From: JBGPEQ01 sp035518775
Lineage (GTDB): Bacteria; Pseudomonadota; Alphaproteobacteria; Dongiales; Dongiaceae
Length of the DNA stretch: 28,804 nt
Reading direction: 5' to 3'
Assembly: GCA_035518775.1 (NCBI GenBank)
Contig: DATIXH010000410.1
Location: 1-28,804 of the forward strand
Both the position numbers and the translations under genes were made by a program. How positions within the stretch are numbered: the stretch's first letter is position 1; each line of letters opens with the position of its first letter. This document shows, one piece after another, positions 1 through 7,386 of the stretch. The notes below the pieces were generated by a model. It did not search any database. It was not told where the DNA came from and saw only the letters and a program-made list of their open reading frames with translations.

Positions 1-27
1 CTCATCACCGTCTGCCGTCGAATTCAT
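1..27 (-). CDS. N-terminal fragment of an unidentified protein, cut by window edge
   Basis: An ATG on the minus strand at 27-25 is preceded by a strong ribosome-binding site (AGGGGAAG, a few bases before the start). It opens a frame reading MNSTADGDE before the window ends. It would lie about 80 bases downstream of the response regulator gene on the same strand and could share its operon. A sensor kinase partner would be a natural guess, but nine residues give no family information, so no function is assigned. The evidence is only the start codon with its ribosome-binding site and the gene spacing. Confidence 0.35.
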
Positions 28-108
28 CGGCTTCCCCTGGCCAATCGCGGGATGGCGCGATCACCGCGCCGCGGATCTCCGGCCCGCGCACCCGAGGGGG
101 CGATGATG

Positions 109-501
109 TTACGGCCGTCCTTCCAGCAGCGCCGTGACGGCGGCGCGCAGATCGTCGTCGCTGAAGGGCTTGCACAGGAACGGGCGGCCGCGGTGGGCGG
201 GGGGCAGGTGCAGCCGCGTGTAGGCGGTCAGGAAGGCGAAGGGAATGGCGCGGCGCTGCAGCACGTCGGCGACGGGCCTGACCGTCTGATCGGTGAGACG
301 GAGGTCGAGGAGGGCGGCGTCGAGCGGCTCGCGGAGGGCGATCGGCAGCGCGGCCGCGACCGAGCCGACGGGGCCGACCGGCTCGCAGCCCATCTCCTCC
401 ACGACGTCGGCGACGTGCAGCGCGAAGATGACCTGATCCTCGACGATCAGGATGCGCGCCTTGCCCTGCGACGAAACGCCCTGCGACGAAACCGCACCCA
501 C
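109..501 (-). CDS. Single-domain response regulator (receiver only)
   Basis: A stand-alone CheY-like receiver of 130 aa with no output domain. Counting from the chosen start, the acidic pair is E21-D22 (ILIVEDQ), the phospho-acceptor is D66 (DAALLDLRL), the switch residue is T92 (FLTAYT) and the conserved lysine is K111 (LCKPF), so it should be phosphorylatable. I chose the GTG at 501 because GGAGGG sits about 5 bases upstream; the longer frame to 591 adds an Arg/Pro-rich leader with no receiver homology. The N-terminus carries a duplicated VSSQG pentapeptide from a 15-bp tandem repeat. It is a paralog of the receiver at 3194-3574 (shared ALPIAL-x-EPLDAALLD). Such proteins often relay phosphate from hybrid or HWE-type kinases; the partner is not visible here. 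Confidence 0.85.
   Translation of the reverse strand: MGAVSSQGVSSQGKARILIVEDQVIFALHVADVVEEMGCEPVGPVGSVAAALPIALREPLDAALLDLRLTDQTVRPVADVLQRRAIPFAFLTAYTRLHLPPAHRGRPFLCKPFSDDDLRAAVTALLEGRP
463..492. repeat. Perfect 15-bp tandem duplication in a response regulator N-terminus
   Basis: The unit GCCCTGCGACGAAAC occurs twice with no spacer (463-477 and 478-492). On the minus strand it is in frame and duplicates the pentapeptide VSSQG just after the GTG start of the receiver gene. It lies in the unstructured leader before the first beta strand, so it should not disturb the fold. It looks like a recent slippage event that could vary in copy number between strains. Confidence 0.93.
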
Positions 502-714
502 GGCAGCCCTCCGCCGTCTGTTTGCAAAGGTACGAACGAAAGGCCTGCTGCCAGCGTTAATGGGGCATGGACGCCCGGGTTGTGCGAACAACCCGGCGGC
601 GAGGCGCTTGGTTCCCGCGCCGGACTGCGACGCGGTGGATACGTTCCTATGGCGTTTGCACCGGCAGGATGCTTCGATTCCCGCTCAAAAGACCGTGCGG
701 TGGAGGAACACACC

Positions 715-948
715 ATGCTGTGGACGGAACAGACGGACAGCCAGCTGGCGGAGGCGGCCGAGGCCGGCACGCCCGGCTACGGCTCTCTCATCGAAATGCA
801 GCGCCGGCTGCGCTTTGCCATCGAGGTGCAGCAGGTCGCGACGAAGACCCTGTCGCGGCGGCTGGAATGGCTGATGTGGATGCTGGCGGCCTTCATCGTG
901 GTCGTCGCCGTGCAAGTGGGCGTCGCCCTCGTCCAACACGGCCGCTGA
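715..948 (+). CDS. Small single-pass membrane protein of unknown function
   Basis: A 77-aa protein starting at ATG 715, supported by a GGAGGA ribosome-binding site about 6 bases upstream. Residues 1-50 are soluble and amphipathic, with an acidic start (EQTDSQLAEAAEAG) and then Arg/Gln-rich helix-forming sequence. Residues 53-72 (LMWMLAAFIVVVAVQVGVAL) form one hydrophobic segment, followed by a short QHGR tail. There is no signal-peptidase site, so it is probably a tail-anchored or C-terminally anchored inner-membrane protein. I do not recognise a family. It is divergent from the upstream receiver gene and about 100 bases before the DUF1428 gene. The start and ribosome-binding site make it credible, but nothing shows its role. 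Confidence 0.55.
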   Translation: MLWTEQTDSQLAEAAEAGTPGYGSLIEMQRRLRFAIEVQQVATKTLSRRLEWLMWMLAAFIVVVAVQVGVALVQHGR

Positions 949-1054
949 CGCGCCGGCGGCCCGCCGGAAGAAAACGCGCCCGGTTCTGTCGATCCAGGCG
1001 TCGGCCGTTCGACCAAGGGCGGAGATCACTCATCCGCAACAAGGGAGATCGGGC

Positions 1055-1414
1055 ATGACCCGCTATGTCGACGGCTATATCCTGCCGCTGCCGAAGAAGA
1101 ACATCGGGGCCTACCGGGACATGGCGGCCACGGCCGGCAAGGTGTGGAAGGAGCATGGCGCGCTCGAATATATCGAGTGCATCGCGGAGGACGTGAAGCC
1201 GGGCAAGGTCACCTCGTTCCCGCAGGCGGTGAAGCTGGAGGAGGGCGAGACGGTCGTGTTCGGCTGGGTCGTGTTCGAGTCGCGGGCGGAGCGCGACCGC
1301 ATCAACGCGCTGGTCATGCAGGATCCGCGCCTCGCCGGGATGAACCCGAAGACCATGCCGTTCGACACCATGCGCATGTTCTGGGGCGGCTTCGAGCTGT
1401 TCGTCGAGGCGTGA
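1055..1414 (+). CDS. DUF1428 family protein (YbaA-like)
   Basis: A 119-aa protein matching the DUF1428/YbaA family along its whole length. It opens with the typical YVDGYILPLPKKN, continues with the central WKEHGALEYIEC and D-V-K-P-G segments, and ends with MPFDTMRMFWGGFELFVEA. The fold is a dimeric alpha/beta-barrel (ferredoxin-like) of the kind found in small ligand-binding or monooxygenase-like proteins; no reaction is established for the family. The ATG at 1055 has AAGGGAGA upstream. The next gene follows after 34 bases on the same strand, so the two are probably cotranscribed. Genes of this family often sit next to small accessory enzymes such as the reductase-like protein here. Confidence 0.9.
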   Translation: MTRYVDGYILPLPKKNIGAYRDMAATAGKVWKEHGALEYIECIAEDVKPGKVTSFPQAVKLEEGETVVFGWVVFESRAERDRINALVMQDPRLAGMNPKTMPFDTMRMFWGGFELFVEA

Positions 1415-1448
1415 ACGGGACGCGACCATCGGGAAGGACCAGCGATCC

Positions 1449-2093
1449 ATGAGCAAGCTGCGCGTGCAATGCTTCGGCGTCTCGCTCGACGGCTTCGGCG
1501 CCGGGCCGGACCAGAGCCTCCAGAACCCGCTCGGCGTCGGCGGGCCCGGCCTGTTCGGCTGGTTCTTCCCCACCCGCACCTTTCACGCGATGACGGGCAA
1601 GGCGGGCGGCACGACCGGCGTCGACGAGGCGTTCGCGCAGCGCGGCTTCGCCAACGTCGGGGCCTGGATCCTCGGCCGCAACATGTTCGGGCCGGTGCGC
1701 GGGCCCTGGCCGGACGACAGCTGGAAGGGCTGGTGGGGCGACACGCCGCCCTACCATTGTCCGGTGTTCGTGCTCACTCACCATGCGCGGGCGCCGCTCG
1801 AGATGAAGGGCGGCACCACCTTCCACTTCGTCACCGACGGCATCGAGGCGGCGCTGAAGCGCGCGACCGCGGCCGCCGCCGGCAAGGACGTGCGGGTGGG
1901 CGGCGGCGTGGCGACGATCCGGCAGTACCTGCGCGCCGGTCTGGTCGACGAGCTGCACCTGGCGATGTCGCCGGTCCTGCTGGGCGGCGGCGAGCATCTT
2001 CTCGCGGGCATCGACATGCTCGCCCTCGGCTACGAATGCAGCGAGCACGTGGCAACGGAAAACGCCATGCATGTCGTGCTGAGGCGGCGGTAG
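1449..2093 (+). CDS. Dihydrofolate reductase family protein (RibD C-terminal-like)
   Basis: A 214-aa protein with the DHFR/RibD-C fold. Visible landmarks are the first strand and loop (LRVQCFGVSLDGFGAGPDQS), a central AWILGRNMFGPV, the nucleotide-region strand PVFVLTHHARAPL, the glycine-rich VRVGGGVATIRQYL, and the closing VDELHLAMSPVLLGGGEHLL. Members reduce NADPH-dependent pteridine-like or unknown substrates. This is not the essential folate enzyme (folA), which is shorter and lacks the GGGVATIRQYL signature. It starts at ATG 1449, with GGAAGGA about 10 bases upstream, and is probably in an operon with the DUF1428 gene. The physiological substrate is unknown. Confidence 0.88.
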   Translation: MSKLRVQCFGVSLDGFGAGPDQSLQNPLGVGGPGLFGWFFPTRTFHAMTGKAGGTTGVDEAFAQRGFANVGAWILGRNMFGPVRGPWPDDSWKGWWGDTPPYHCPVFVLTHHARAPLEMKGGTTFHFVTDGIEAALKRATAAAAGKDVRVGGGVATIRQYLRAGLVDELHLAMSPVLLGGGEHLLAGIDMLALGYECSEHVATENAMHVVLRRR

Positions 2094-2187
2094 CCCTGTC
2101 AGCGTTCGGTCAGCTTGCGCGTGATACATAGCGGCCATGACGGCGCGCCTGTCGCCGTCGCACCGAACGCAACAGAGGAGTTCGCCG

Positions 2188-2463
2188 ATGTATCGCGCAT
2201 TCGTCATCACCGCTCTGGCGCTGCTGATCTCCGGTCCGGCCATGGCCGATGCCTCCTGCAGCAAGGCGCCGTCGTCCAAGTTCCAGCCCAAGACGACGCT
2301 GGAGGAGAAGCTCAAGGCCGAGGGCCTCACCGTCCGCCAGATCAAGCTCGAGGGCGGCTGCTACGAGGTCTATGCGGTCGACAAGGACAAGAAGAAGGTG
2401 AACACCGCCTACAACGCGGAGACCCTCGAGAAGGTCGCCAATGCCGAGGCCGGCGAGGACTGA
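2188..2463 (+). CDS. Secreted PepSY-domain protein
   Basis: A 91-aa exported protein. I chose ATG 2188 because AGAGGAG lies 7 bases upstream and the resulting N-terminus is a clean signal peptide (MYRAFVITALALLISGPAMA, cleavage before DASC). The mature part, T-T-L-E-E-K-L-K-A-E-G-L-T-V-R-Q-I-K-L followed by GGCYEVYAVDKDKKK, has the beta-alpha-beta pattern of a PepSY domain. PepSY proteins act in the periplasm, often as protease inhibitors or accessory domains of redox systems. The next gene encodes a cytochrome b561, a common partner for this type of small PepSY protein. The function as a cytochrome accessory is inferred from context. Confidence 0.85.
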   Translation: MYRAFVITALALLISGPAMADASCSKAPSSKFQPKTTLEEKLKAEGLTVRQIKLEGGCYEVYAVDKDKKKVNTAYNAETLEKVANAEAGED

Positions 2464-2509
2464 GCGCGGCCTCCCGGCGCCGGCGGACGCGCATCGCTCG
2501 ACGGCGACG

Positions 2510-3037
2510 ATGCGCGTCTGGGACCCGCTGGTCCGGATCTTTCACTGGAGCCTGGTGACGAGCTTCGCGGTCGCCTGGCTCAGCCGCCACGGGTCCGAGC
2601 TCCTGCACGACGGCGCCGGCTATCTCGCGGCCGGCCTCGTGCTGGTGCGGGTGCTGTGGGGGACGCTGGGCACGCCCTATGCGCGGTTCTCGCAGTTCGT
2701 GCGCGGGCCGCAGACCGTCCTGCGCTATCTGCGCGCCATCCTCGGCGGCCGCGAGGCACGCCATATCGGGCACAACCCGGCCGGCGGCGCGATGGCGCTC
2801 GTGCTGATGGCGGGCATGGCCGCGACCGCCCTCACCGGCTGGATGATGACGACGGACGCCTGGTTCGGCGTCGCCTGGGTGCAGACGGTCCATGGCCTGA
2901 TCGCCCAGGGCATGCTGCTGCTGGTCGCCCTCCATGTCGGCGGCGTGGCGCTCGCCTGCCTGCGCCACCGCGAGAACCTGGTGGCCGCCATGATCACCGG
3001 GCGCAAGCGCAAGGCCGCGGCCGGCGACGTCGCCTGA
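2510..3037 (+). CDS. Cytochrome b561 family membrane protein
   Basis: A 175-aa integral membrane b-type cytochrome. It begins with the family hallmark VWDPLVRIFHWSLV (H12 in TM1), has TM2 around residues 38-54, TM3 around 94-113 and TM4 around 125-148, and carries candidate haem-ligand histidines H12, H128 and H142. Family members move electrons between the quinone pool and periplasmic acceptors. ATG 2510 gives a start exactly where the family normally begins. An in-frame ATG at 2441 would add 23 non-homologous residues and overlap the PepSY gene. The ribosome-binding site is weak at either start, consistent with translational coupling to the upstream PepSY gene. Confidence 0.85.
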   Translation: MRVWDPLVRIFHWSLVTSFAVAWLSRHGSELLHDGAGYLAAGLVLVRVLWGTLGTPYARFSQFVRGPQTVLRYLRAILGGREARHIGHNPAGGAMALVLMAGMAATALTGWMMTTDAWFGVAWVQTVHGLIAQGMLLLVALHVGGVALACLRHRENLVAAMITGRKRKAAAGDVA

Positions 3038-3193
3038 GAGCGACGCCGCCCTCGGAATGTCCGATTTTTGTCGCTGGCCTGCCCCGGCAGCGGGGGCCCA
3101 TAGCTGCTGCCTGCGGCTGAGAGGCGCGACCCCGGTCTTGCGGGACGCGGCCGCGCCTCGGGCGCCATTTTGGCGCGCAGAGGGCTCGAGTTG

Positions 3194-3574
3194 ATGGACT
3201 CTGCCGAACGGAAGCCGCCCCGCGTGCTGGTCGTCGAAGACCAGATGATGCTGGGCATGTACATCGTCAATCTGGTGGAAGATGCCGGCTGCACGGCCGT
3301 CGGACCGCTGGCGCATGTCGTGACCGCCCTGCCGATCGCGCTGCACGAGCCGCTCGACGCCGCCCTGCTCGACGTGTTCCTCATCGACGAGACGGTGCTG
3401 CCGATCGCCCAGGCGCTCGAGCGCCGCGGCATTCCCTTCGCGCTCATCTCCGCCTATGCGCGCGACCACATCCCCGCCGCGCTGCGCACCCGCCCCTACC
3501 TCGCCAAGCCCTTCATGGACCGCGAGATCAGGGCGCTCGTCTCGGAGCTCGTGGCCCGCCCGGGGTGGCTCTAG
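3194..3574 (+). CDS. Single-domain response regulator (receiver only), paralog of 109-501
   Basis: A 126-aa CheY-like receiver without output domain. Key residues are E15-D16 (VLVVEDQ), phospho-acceptor D60 (DAALLDVFL), switch S87 (ALISAYA) and K105 (LAKPF), all intact. ATG 3194 is preceded by AGAGGG 9 bases upstream; an in-frame TTG at 3170 is less likely. It shares the block ALPIAL-x-EPLDAALLD, R-x-IPFA and K-P-F with the minus-strand receiver at 109-501, so the two are diverged duplicates now about 3 kb apart in opposite orientation. No histidine kinase lies next to either copy within the window. It probably functions as a phosphorelay intermediate or sink. Confidence 0.88.
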   Translation: MDSAERKPPRVLVVEDQMMLGMYIVNLVEDAGCTAVGPLAHVVTALPIALHEPLDAALLDVFLIDETVLPIAQALERRGIPFALISAYARDHIPAALRTRPYLAKPFMDREIRALVSELVARPGWL

Positions 3575-3661
3575 CGGCGCGGCCGCGGCGGCGGCTTGAT
3601 GCGGGGCCGGCGGCGGCCCATATTGCAGCGGCGGCGCTCAGCACGACAGGATGGAGGAAGC

Positions 3662-3856
3662 ATGTCCGATCGCGGACCGCCGCCGGCGCGGCCGGCGGAG
3701 CAGCAACGCGTAACGCTCGGCGGGGCGGGACGATGGCTGGCGGCCATGCTCGCGCTGGCAGCCCTGGCCGGCTGCGAGCACGGTCAGCTCTCCTTCAACC
3801 AGGATACGGGCCAGTTCAGCGTGCCGATCGGCGCCGGCAGCCGCGAGACGCGGTGA
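3662..3856 (+). CDS. Small predicted lipoprotein
   Basis: A 64-aa protein with ATG 3662 placed after a strong GGAGGAAG ribosome-binding site. It has a long polar N-region (residues 1-25, Pro/Arg-rich), a hydrophobic core WLAAMLALAALAGC, and a good lipobox LAGC with the acceptor cysteine at residue 38. The mature chain would be only about 27 residues (CEHGQLSFNQDTGQFSVPIG and a short basic tail), too small for a globular domain. It resembles the small entericidin-like or hypothetical lipoproteins of alphaproteobacteria, but I do not recognise a specific family. It ends about 50 bases before the promoter of the fab operon. Confidence 0.65.
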   Translation: MSDRGPPPARPAEQQRVTLGGAGRWLAAMLALAALAGCEHGQLSFNQDTGQFSVPIGAGSRETR

Positions 3857-3904
3857 AATTGGGGCCGGAGTAGGAGAGACCGGCCGGCCGCCCGACGCGG
3901 TCGC

Positions 3905-3932
3905 TTGACAGGTCGGGCGGCGCCGCTATGAC
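3905..3932 (+). promoter_or_regulatory. Predicted sigma-70-type promoter of the fab operon
   Basis: A perfect -35 hexamer TTGACA (3905-3910) is followed after 16 bases by TATGAC (3927-3932), four of six matches to the -10 consensus. Transcription would begin near 3939, leaving a leader of about 27 bases before the fabD ATG at 3966. It lies in the gap after the lipoprotein gene, exactly where a housekeeping promoter for fabD-fabG-acpP-fabF-mltG is expected. Confidence 0.5.
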
Positions 3933-3965
3933 TAGCGGCCTTTCGGCGCGCAGGGGCGGCAGGGC

Positions 3966-4913
3966 ATGAGCAGAGCCTTCGTGTTTCCGGGGCAGGGATC
4001 GCAGGCCGTCGGCATGGGACGGGCGCTGGCGGAGGCGTTCGCGCCCGCGCGCGAGGTGTTCGAGGAGGTCGACGAGGCGCTGAAGCAGCGGCTGACGCGG
4101 CTGATGGCCGAGGGGCCGGAGTCGGAGCTGACCCTGACCGAGAACGCGCAGCCGGCGCTGATGGCGGTGAGCCTCGCGGTGGTGCGGGTGATCGAGCGCG
4201 AGGGCAGCGTGGTCCTGGCCGACAAGATCGCGTTCGTGGCCGGTCATTCGCTCGGCGAGTATTCGGCGCTGGCGGCGGCGGGCGCGCTGCCGCTCGGCGC
4301 GACGGCCCGGCTGCTGAAGCGGCGCGGGCGCGCCATGCAGGAAGCGGTGCCGGTCGGCGAGGGCGCCATGGCGGCGCTGCTCGGCGCCGACCTCGATGCG
4401 GCGAAGAGCATCGCGGAGGCGGCGGCGCGGGAGACGAAGCTCGTCTGTGCGCCCGCCAACGACAACGCACCCGGGCAGGTGGTGATCAGTGGCGCCAAGG
4501 CGGCAGTCGAGCGCGCCGTGGCGCTGGCGACCGAGCGCGGCATCAAGCGCAGCGTGATGCTGCCGGTATCCGCGCCCTTCCATTGCGCGCTGATGCAGCC
4601 GGCGGGCGACGCGATGGCCGAGGCGCTGGCCGAGGCGCCGCTCGTCAATCCCGCCGTGCCGCTGGTCGCCAACGTGACGGCGCGCGCGGTCGCCGACGCC
4701 GGCACGATCCGCAAGCTGCTGGTGGAGCAGGTGACGGGCATGGTGCGCTGGCGCGAGAGCGTGCTGTTCATGAAAGAGCAGGGCGTCGACACGCTGGTGG
4801 AGGTCGGCGCCGGCAAGGTGCTGACCGGCCTCGCCAAGCGCATCGATCGCGAGATCGCGGCCTCGTCGGTGGGCGAGCCGGCGGAGATCGAGGCGCTCTT
4901 GAAGAGCTTGTAG
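3966..4913 (+). CDS. fabD: Malonyl-CoA:ACP transacylase
   Basis: Transfers malonyl from CoA to acyl carrier protein in the cytoplasm, supplying the extender unit for type II fatty-acid synthesis. It is 315 aa, the usual FabD length. The N-terminal FVFPGQGSQAVGMG, the nucleophile elbow GHSLGEY with catalytic S95, and the catalytic histidine H206 in SAPFHCALM are all present. It is the first gene of the fab cluster and is preceded by a consensus-like promoter. A 73-base gap that is mostly a large inverted repeat separates it from fabG. The identification is secure. Confidence 0.97.
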   Translation: MSRAFVFPGQGSQAVGMGRALAEAFAPAREVFEEVDEALKQRLTRLMAEGPESELTLTENAQPALMAVSLAVVRVIEREGSVVLADKIAFVAGHSLGEYSALAAAGALPLGATARLLKRRGRAMQEAVPVGEGAMAALLGADLDAAKSIAEAAARETKLVCAPANDNAPGQVVISGAKAAVERAVALATERGIKRSVMLPVSAPFHCALMQPAGDAMAEALAEAPLVNPAVPLVANVTARAVADAGTIRKLLVEQVTGMVRWRESVLFMKEQGVDTLVEVGAGKVLTGLAKRIDREIAASSVGEPAEIEALLKSL

Positions 4914-4972
4914 GGGCGCGCTGCGCGCGCCCGCGGCGGCGGCGGCAGAGGCGGGCGCGCGCAGCGCGCCCC
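4913..4972. repeat. Perfect 22-bp inverted repeat between fabD and fabG
   Basis: Left arm 4913-4934 and right arm 4951-4972 are exact reverse complements over 22 bases, with a 16-base GGC-rich loop. The left arm starts at the last base of the fabD stop codon, and the right arm ends 15 bases before the fabG ATG, just ahead of its GAAGGGG ribosome-binding site. The arms are built of alternating GCGC tracts. No T-run follows, so it is not a classical intrinsic terminator. It could be a REP-like palindrome, an mRNA stabiliser, or an attenuating hairpin that sets fabG relative to fabD expression. Confidence 0.92.
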
Positions 4973-4986
4973 ACGAAGGGGATGTC

Positions 4987-5724
4987 ATGTTCGATCTGAC
5001 AGGCAAGAGCGCGCTCGTCACGGGCGCATCAGGCGGCATCGGCGGGGCGATCGCAGCGGCGCTGCATGCGCAGGGCGCGACGGTGGCGTTGTCGGGGACG
5101 CGGGTCGAGGCGCTGCGGGGGCTGGCGTCCCGGCTCGGCGAGCGCACGCATACCATCGCCTGCAATCTGGCGGACGCGGCGGTTACCGAGAAGCTGGTGG
5201 GCGAGGCCGAGGCGGCGATGGGTAAGCTCGACATCCTCGTCAACAACGCCGGCCTCACGCGCGACACGCTGGCGGTGCGCATGAAGGACGAGGACTGGCA
5301 GCAGGTGCTGGAGGTCGATCTCACGGCCGGCTTCCGGCTGGCGCGGGCCGCGCTCAGGGGCATGATGAAGCGGCGCTTCGGGCGCATCATCGGCATCACC
5401 TCGATCGTCGGCGTCACGGGCAATCCCGGCCAGGCCAACTATGCCGCCGCCAAGGCCGGCATGATCGGCATGTCGAAGGCGCTGGCGGCCGAGGTGGCCT
5501 CGCGCGGCATCACCGTGAACTGCGTGGCGCCCGGCTTCATCGCGACGCCCATGACCGACGCGCTCAACCCGCAGCAGAAGGAGCGGCTGCTGGGCGCCAT
5601 CCCGGCAGGGCGGCTGGGCGCTTCGCCCGACGTGGCGGCGGCCGTGGTCTATCTGGCCAGCGACGAGGCCGCCTACGTGACCGGCCAGACCTTGCATGTG
5701 AATGGCGGGATGGCCATGATATGA
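4987..5724 (+). CDS. fabG: 3-oxoacyl-ACP reductase
   Basis: NADPH-dependent reduction of beta-ketoacyl-ACP in the fatty-acid elongation cycle. The 245-aa length is typical. A Rossmann SDR with TGASGGIG (residues 12-19), NNAG (86-89) and the catalytic set S139, Y152 and K156 (NYAAAKAGM), ending in the usual GQTLHVNGGMAM. ATG 4987 has a good ribosome-binding site (GAAGGGG, about 5 bases upstream). Its position between fabD and acpP distinguishes it from the unrelated SDR at 8412-9173. Confidence 0.97.
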   Translation: MFDLTGKSALVTGASGGIGGAIAAALHAQGATVALSGTRVEALRGLASRLGERTHTIACNLADAAVTEKLVGEAEAAMGKLDILVNNAGLTRDTLAVRMKDEDWQQVLEVDLTAGFRLARAALRGMMKRRFGRIIGITSIVGVTGNPGQANYAAAKAGMIGMSKALAAEVASRGITVNCVAPGFIATPMTDALNPQQKERLLGAIPAGRLGASPDVAAAVVYLASDEAAYVTGQTLHVNGGMAMI

Positions 5725-5822
5725 GCCATCTTTTCGCCGGCGCCGGGGGCGCTGGCCAGCGGGCGATTCCCGTGCTAAGGGACGGCCCGAATTCTGCTAT
5801 TTGCGGGTGAGGACGAGGGACC

Positions 5823-6056
5823 ATGAGCGATATCGCGACGCGGGTGAAGAAGATCGTCGTCGAGCATCTCGGCGTCGACGAGTCGAAGGTGACGGAGGGG
5901 GCGAGCTTCATCGACGACCTCGGGGCCGACAGTCTCGACACGGTCGAGCTCGTCATGGCCTTCGAGGAGGAATTCGGCTGCGAGATCCCCGACGACGCCG
6001 CCGAGAAGATCCTGACGGTGAAGGACGCGATCGCCTTCATCGAGCAGAACGGCTGA
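5823..6056 (+). CDS. acpP: Acyl carrier protein
   Basis: A 77-aa acidic carrier protein of the type II fatty-acid synthase. The phosphopantetheine attachment site is S37 in GADSLDTVE, within the typical FIDDLGADSLDTVELVMAFEE helix region; the C-terminus TVKDAIAFIEQ is also standard. ATG 5823 follows a GAGGGA ribosome-binding site. It lies 98 bases after fabG; that gap includes a short CGCTGGCCAGCG palindrome and may hold an additional promoter, since acpP is usually expressed above its neighbours. Confidence 0.98.
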   Translation: MSDIATRVKKIVVEHLGVDESKVTEGASFIDDLGADSLDTVELVMAFEEEFGCEIPDDAAEKILTVKDAIAFIEQNG

Positions 6057-6119
6057 CGCCGGACGGCGCGCACTGCCGACGGCCTTGTTGATGCTCATTC
6101 CATCGCTACCGGCCTGACG

Positions 6120-7382
6120 ATGCGGCGAATCGTCGTCACCGGCATCGGTCTGGTCACGCCGCTGGGCTCGGGCGCCACGCATACCTGGAAGCGCCTGATC
6201 AACAGCGAGTCGGGAATCCGCTCGATCCAGTCGTTCGACGTGTCGGACCTGCCCTGCAAGATCGGGGGGCAGGTGCCGGTCGGCGGCGCCGAGAGCGGCG
6301 GCTTCGACGCCGGCCTCTATATCGCTGCCAAGGATCAGCGCCGCATGGACCCGTTCATCGTCTATGCGATGGGCGCGGCGACGCAGGCGGTGGAGGATGC
6401 CGGCTGGCAGCCGAGCAGCGAAGAGGAGCGCGAACGCACCGGCGTGATGATCGGCTCCGGCATCGGCGGGCTGCAGTCGATCTACGAGGGCTCGGTGCTC
6501 GTCCATGAGAAGGGCCCGCGCAAGCTCTCACCCTTCTTCATTCCGTCCTCGCTGATCAACCTCGCCTCGGGCCAGGTCTCGATCAAATTCGGATTCAAGG
6601 GGCCCAACCATGCGGTCGTGACGGCTTGCTCGACGGGCGCGCATGCCATCGGCGACGCGGCGCGGCTGATCGCGCTCGACGACGCCGACGTCATGGTCGC
6701 GGGCGGCGCCGAGGCCGGCATCTGCCGCATTGGCATGGCCGGGTTCTCGGCCGCCCGGGCGCTCTCCACCAGCTACAATGACACGCCGGAGAAAGCCTCG
6801 CGGCCCTGGGACAAGGACCGCGACGGCTTCGTCATGGGAGACGGCTCCGGCGTCGTGGTGCTCGAGGAGCTGGAGCACGCCAAGAAGCGCGGCGCGAAGA
6901 TCTATGCCGAGATCATCGGCTACGGCATGTCTGGCGACGCCCACCACATCACGGCACCGGCCGAGGACGGCAACGGTGCCAAGCGCGCCATGCGGGCGGC
7001 GCTGAAGCGCGCCAAACTTAACCCCGACGACATCGACTACATCAACGCCCACGGGACCTCGACCCAGCTCGGCGACGAGATCGAGCTCAACGCCGTGAAG
7101 AGCGTATTCGGCGACGCCGCCTACAAGCTCTCGATGTCCTCGACCAAGTCGGCGATCGGGCATCTGCTGGGCGCCGCCGGCAGCGTCGAGGCTATTTTCT
7201 GCATCCTGGCGATCCGCGACCAGGTCTGCCCGCCGACGCTGAACCTGGAGAATCCCTCGCCCGGCTGCGACCTCGATCTGGTGGCGAAGCGGGCCAAGCC
7301 GCGCAAGATCCGCGCCGCGCTCTCCAACTCCTTCGGCTTCGGCGGCACCAACGCCAGCCTGATCTTTACCGGCTCCCCATAG
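6120..7382 (+). CDS. fabF: 3-oxoacyl-ACP synthase II
   Basis: Condenses malonyl-ACP with acyl-ACP, extending the fatty-acid chain and setting unsaturated/temperature-dependent composition. It is 420 aa, typical of KAS II. The thiolase-fold catalytic triad is complete: C170 (VVTACSTGAHA), H311 (NAHGTSTQLGD) and H348 (KSAIGHLLGAAG), followed by the FGFGGTNAS loop near the C-terminus. It begins 63 bases after acpP and ends only 4 bases before mltG, so it is probably cotranscribed with both. The ribosome-binding site is weak. Confidence 0.97.
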   Translation: MRRIVVTGIGLVTPLGSGATHTWKRLINSESGIRSIQSFDVSDLPCKIGGQVPVGGAESGGFDAGLYIAAKDQRRMDPFIVYAMGAATQAVEDAGWQPSSEEERERTGVMIGSGIGGLQSIYEGSVLVHEKGPRKLSPFFIPSSLINLASGQVSIKFGFKGPNHAVVTACSTGAHAIGDAARLIALDDADVMVAGGAEAGICRIGMAGFSAARALSTSYNDTPEKASRPWDKDRDGFVMGDGSGVVVLEELEHAKKRGAKIYAEIIGYGMSGDAHHITAPAEDGNGAKRAMRAALKRAKLNPDDIDYINAHGTSTQLGDEIELNAVKSVFGDAAYKLSMSSTKSAIGHLLGAAGSVEAIFCILAIRDQVCPPTLNLENPSPGCDLDLVAKRAKPRKIRAALSNSFGFGGTNASLIFTGSP

Positions 7383-7386
7383 CCCG

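Noticed and set aside
52..714. Long plus-strand frame across the first receiver gene
   Set aside because: Antisense to a receiver with all catalytic residues; only its last part, from ATG 715 with a ribosome-binding site, is kept as the small membrane protein.
3085..3175. TPP riboswitch-like motif (GCGGGGGCCC, GGCTGAGA, then ACCC) before a receiver gene
   Set aside because: The second conserved half of the THI element (ACCTGA, then GCGTAGGGA) is missing and the downstream gene has no link to thiamine.
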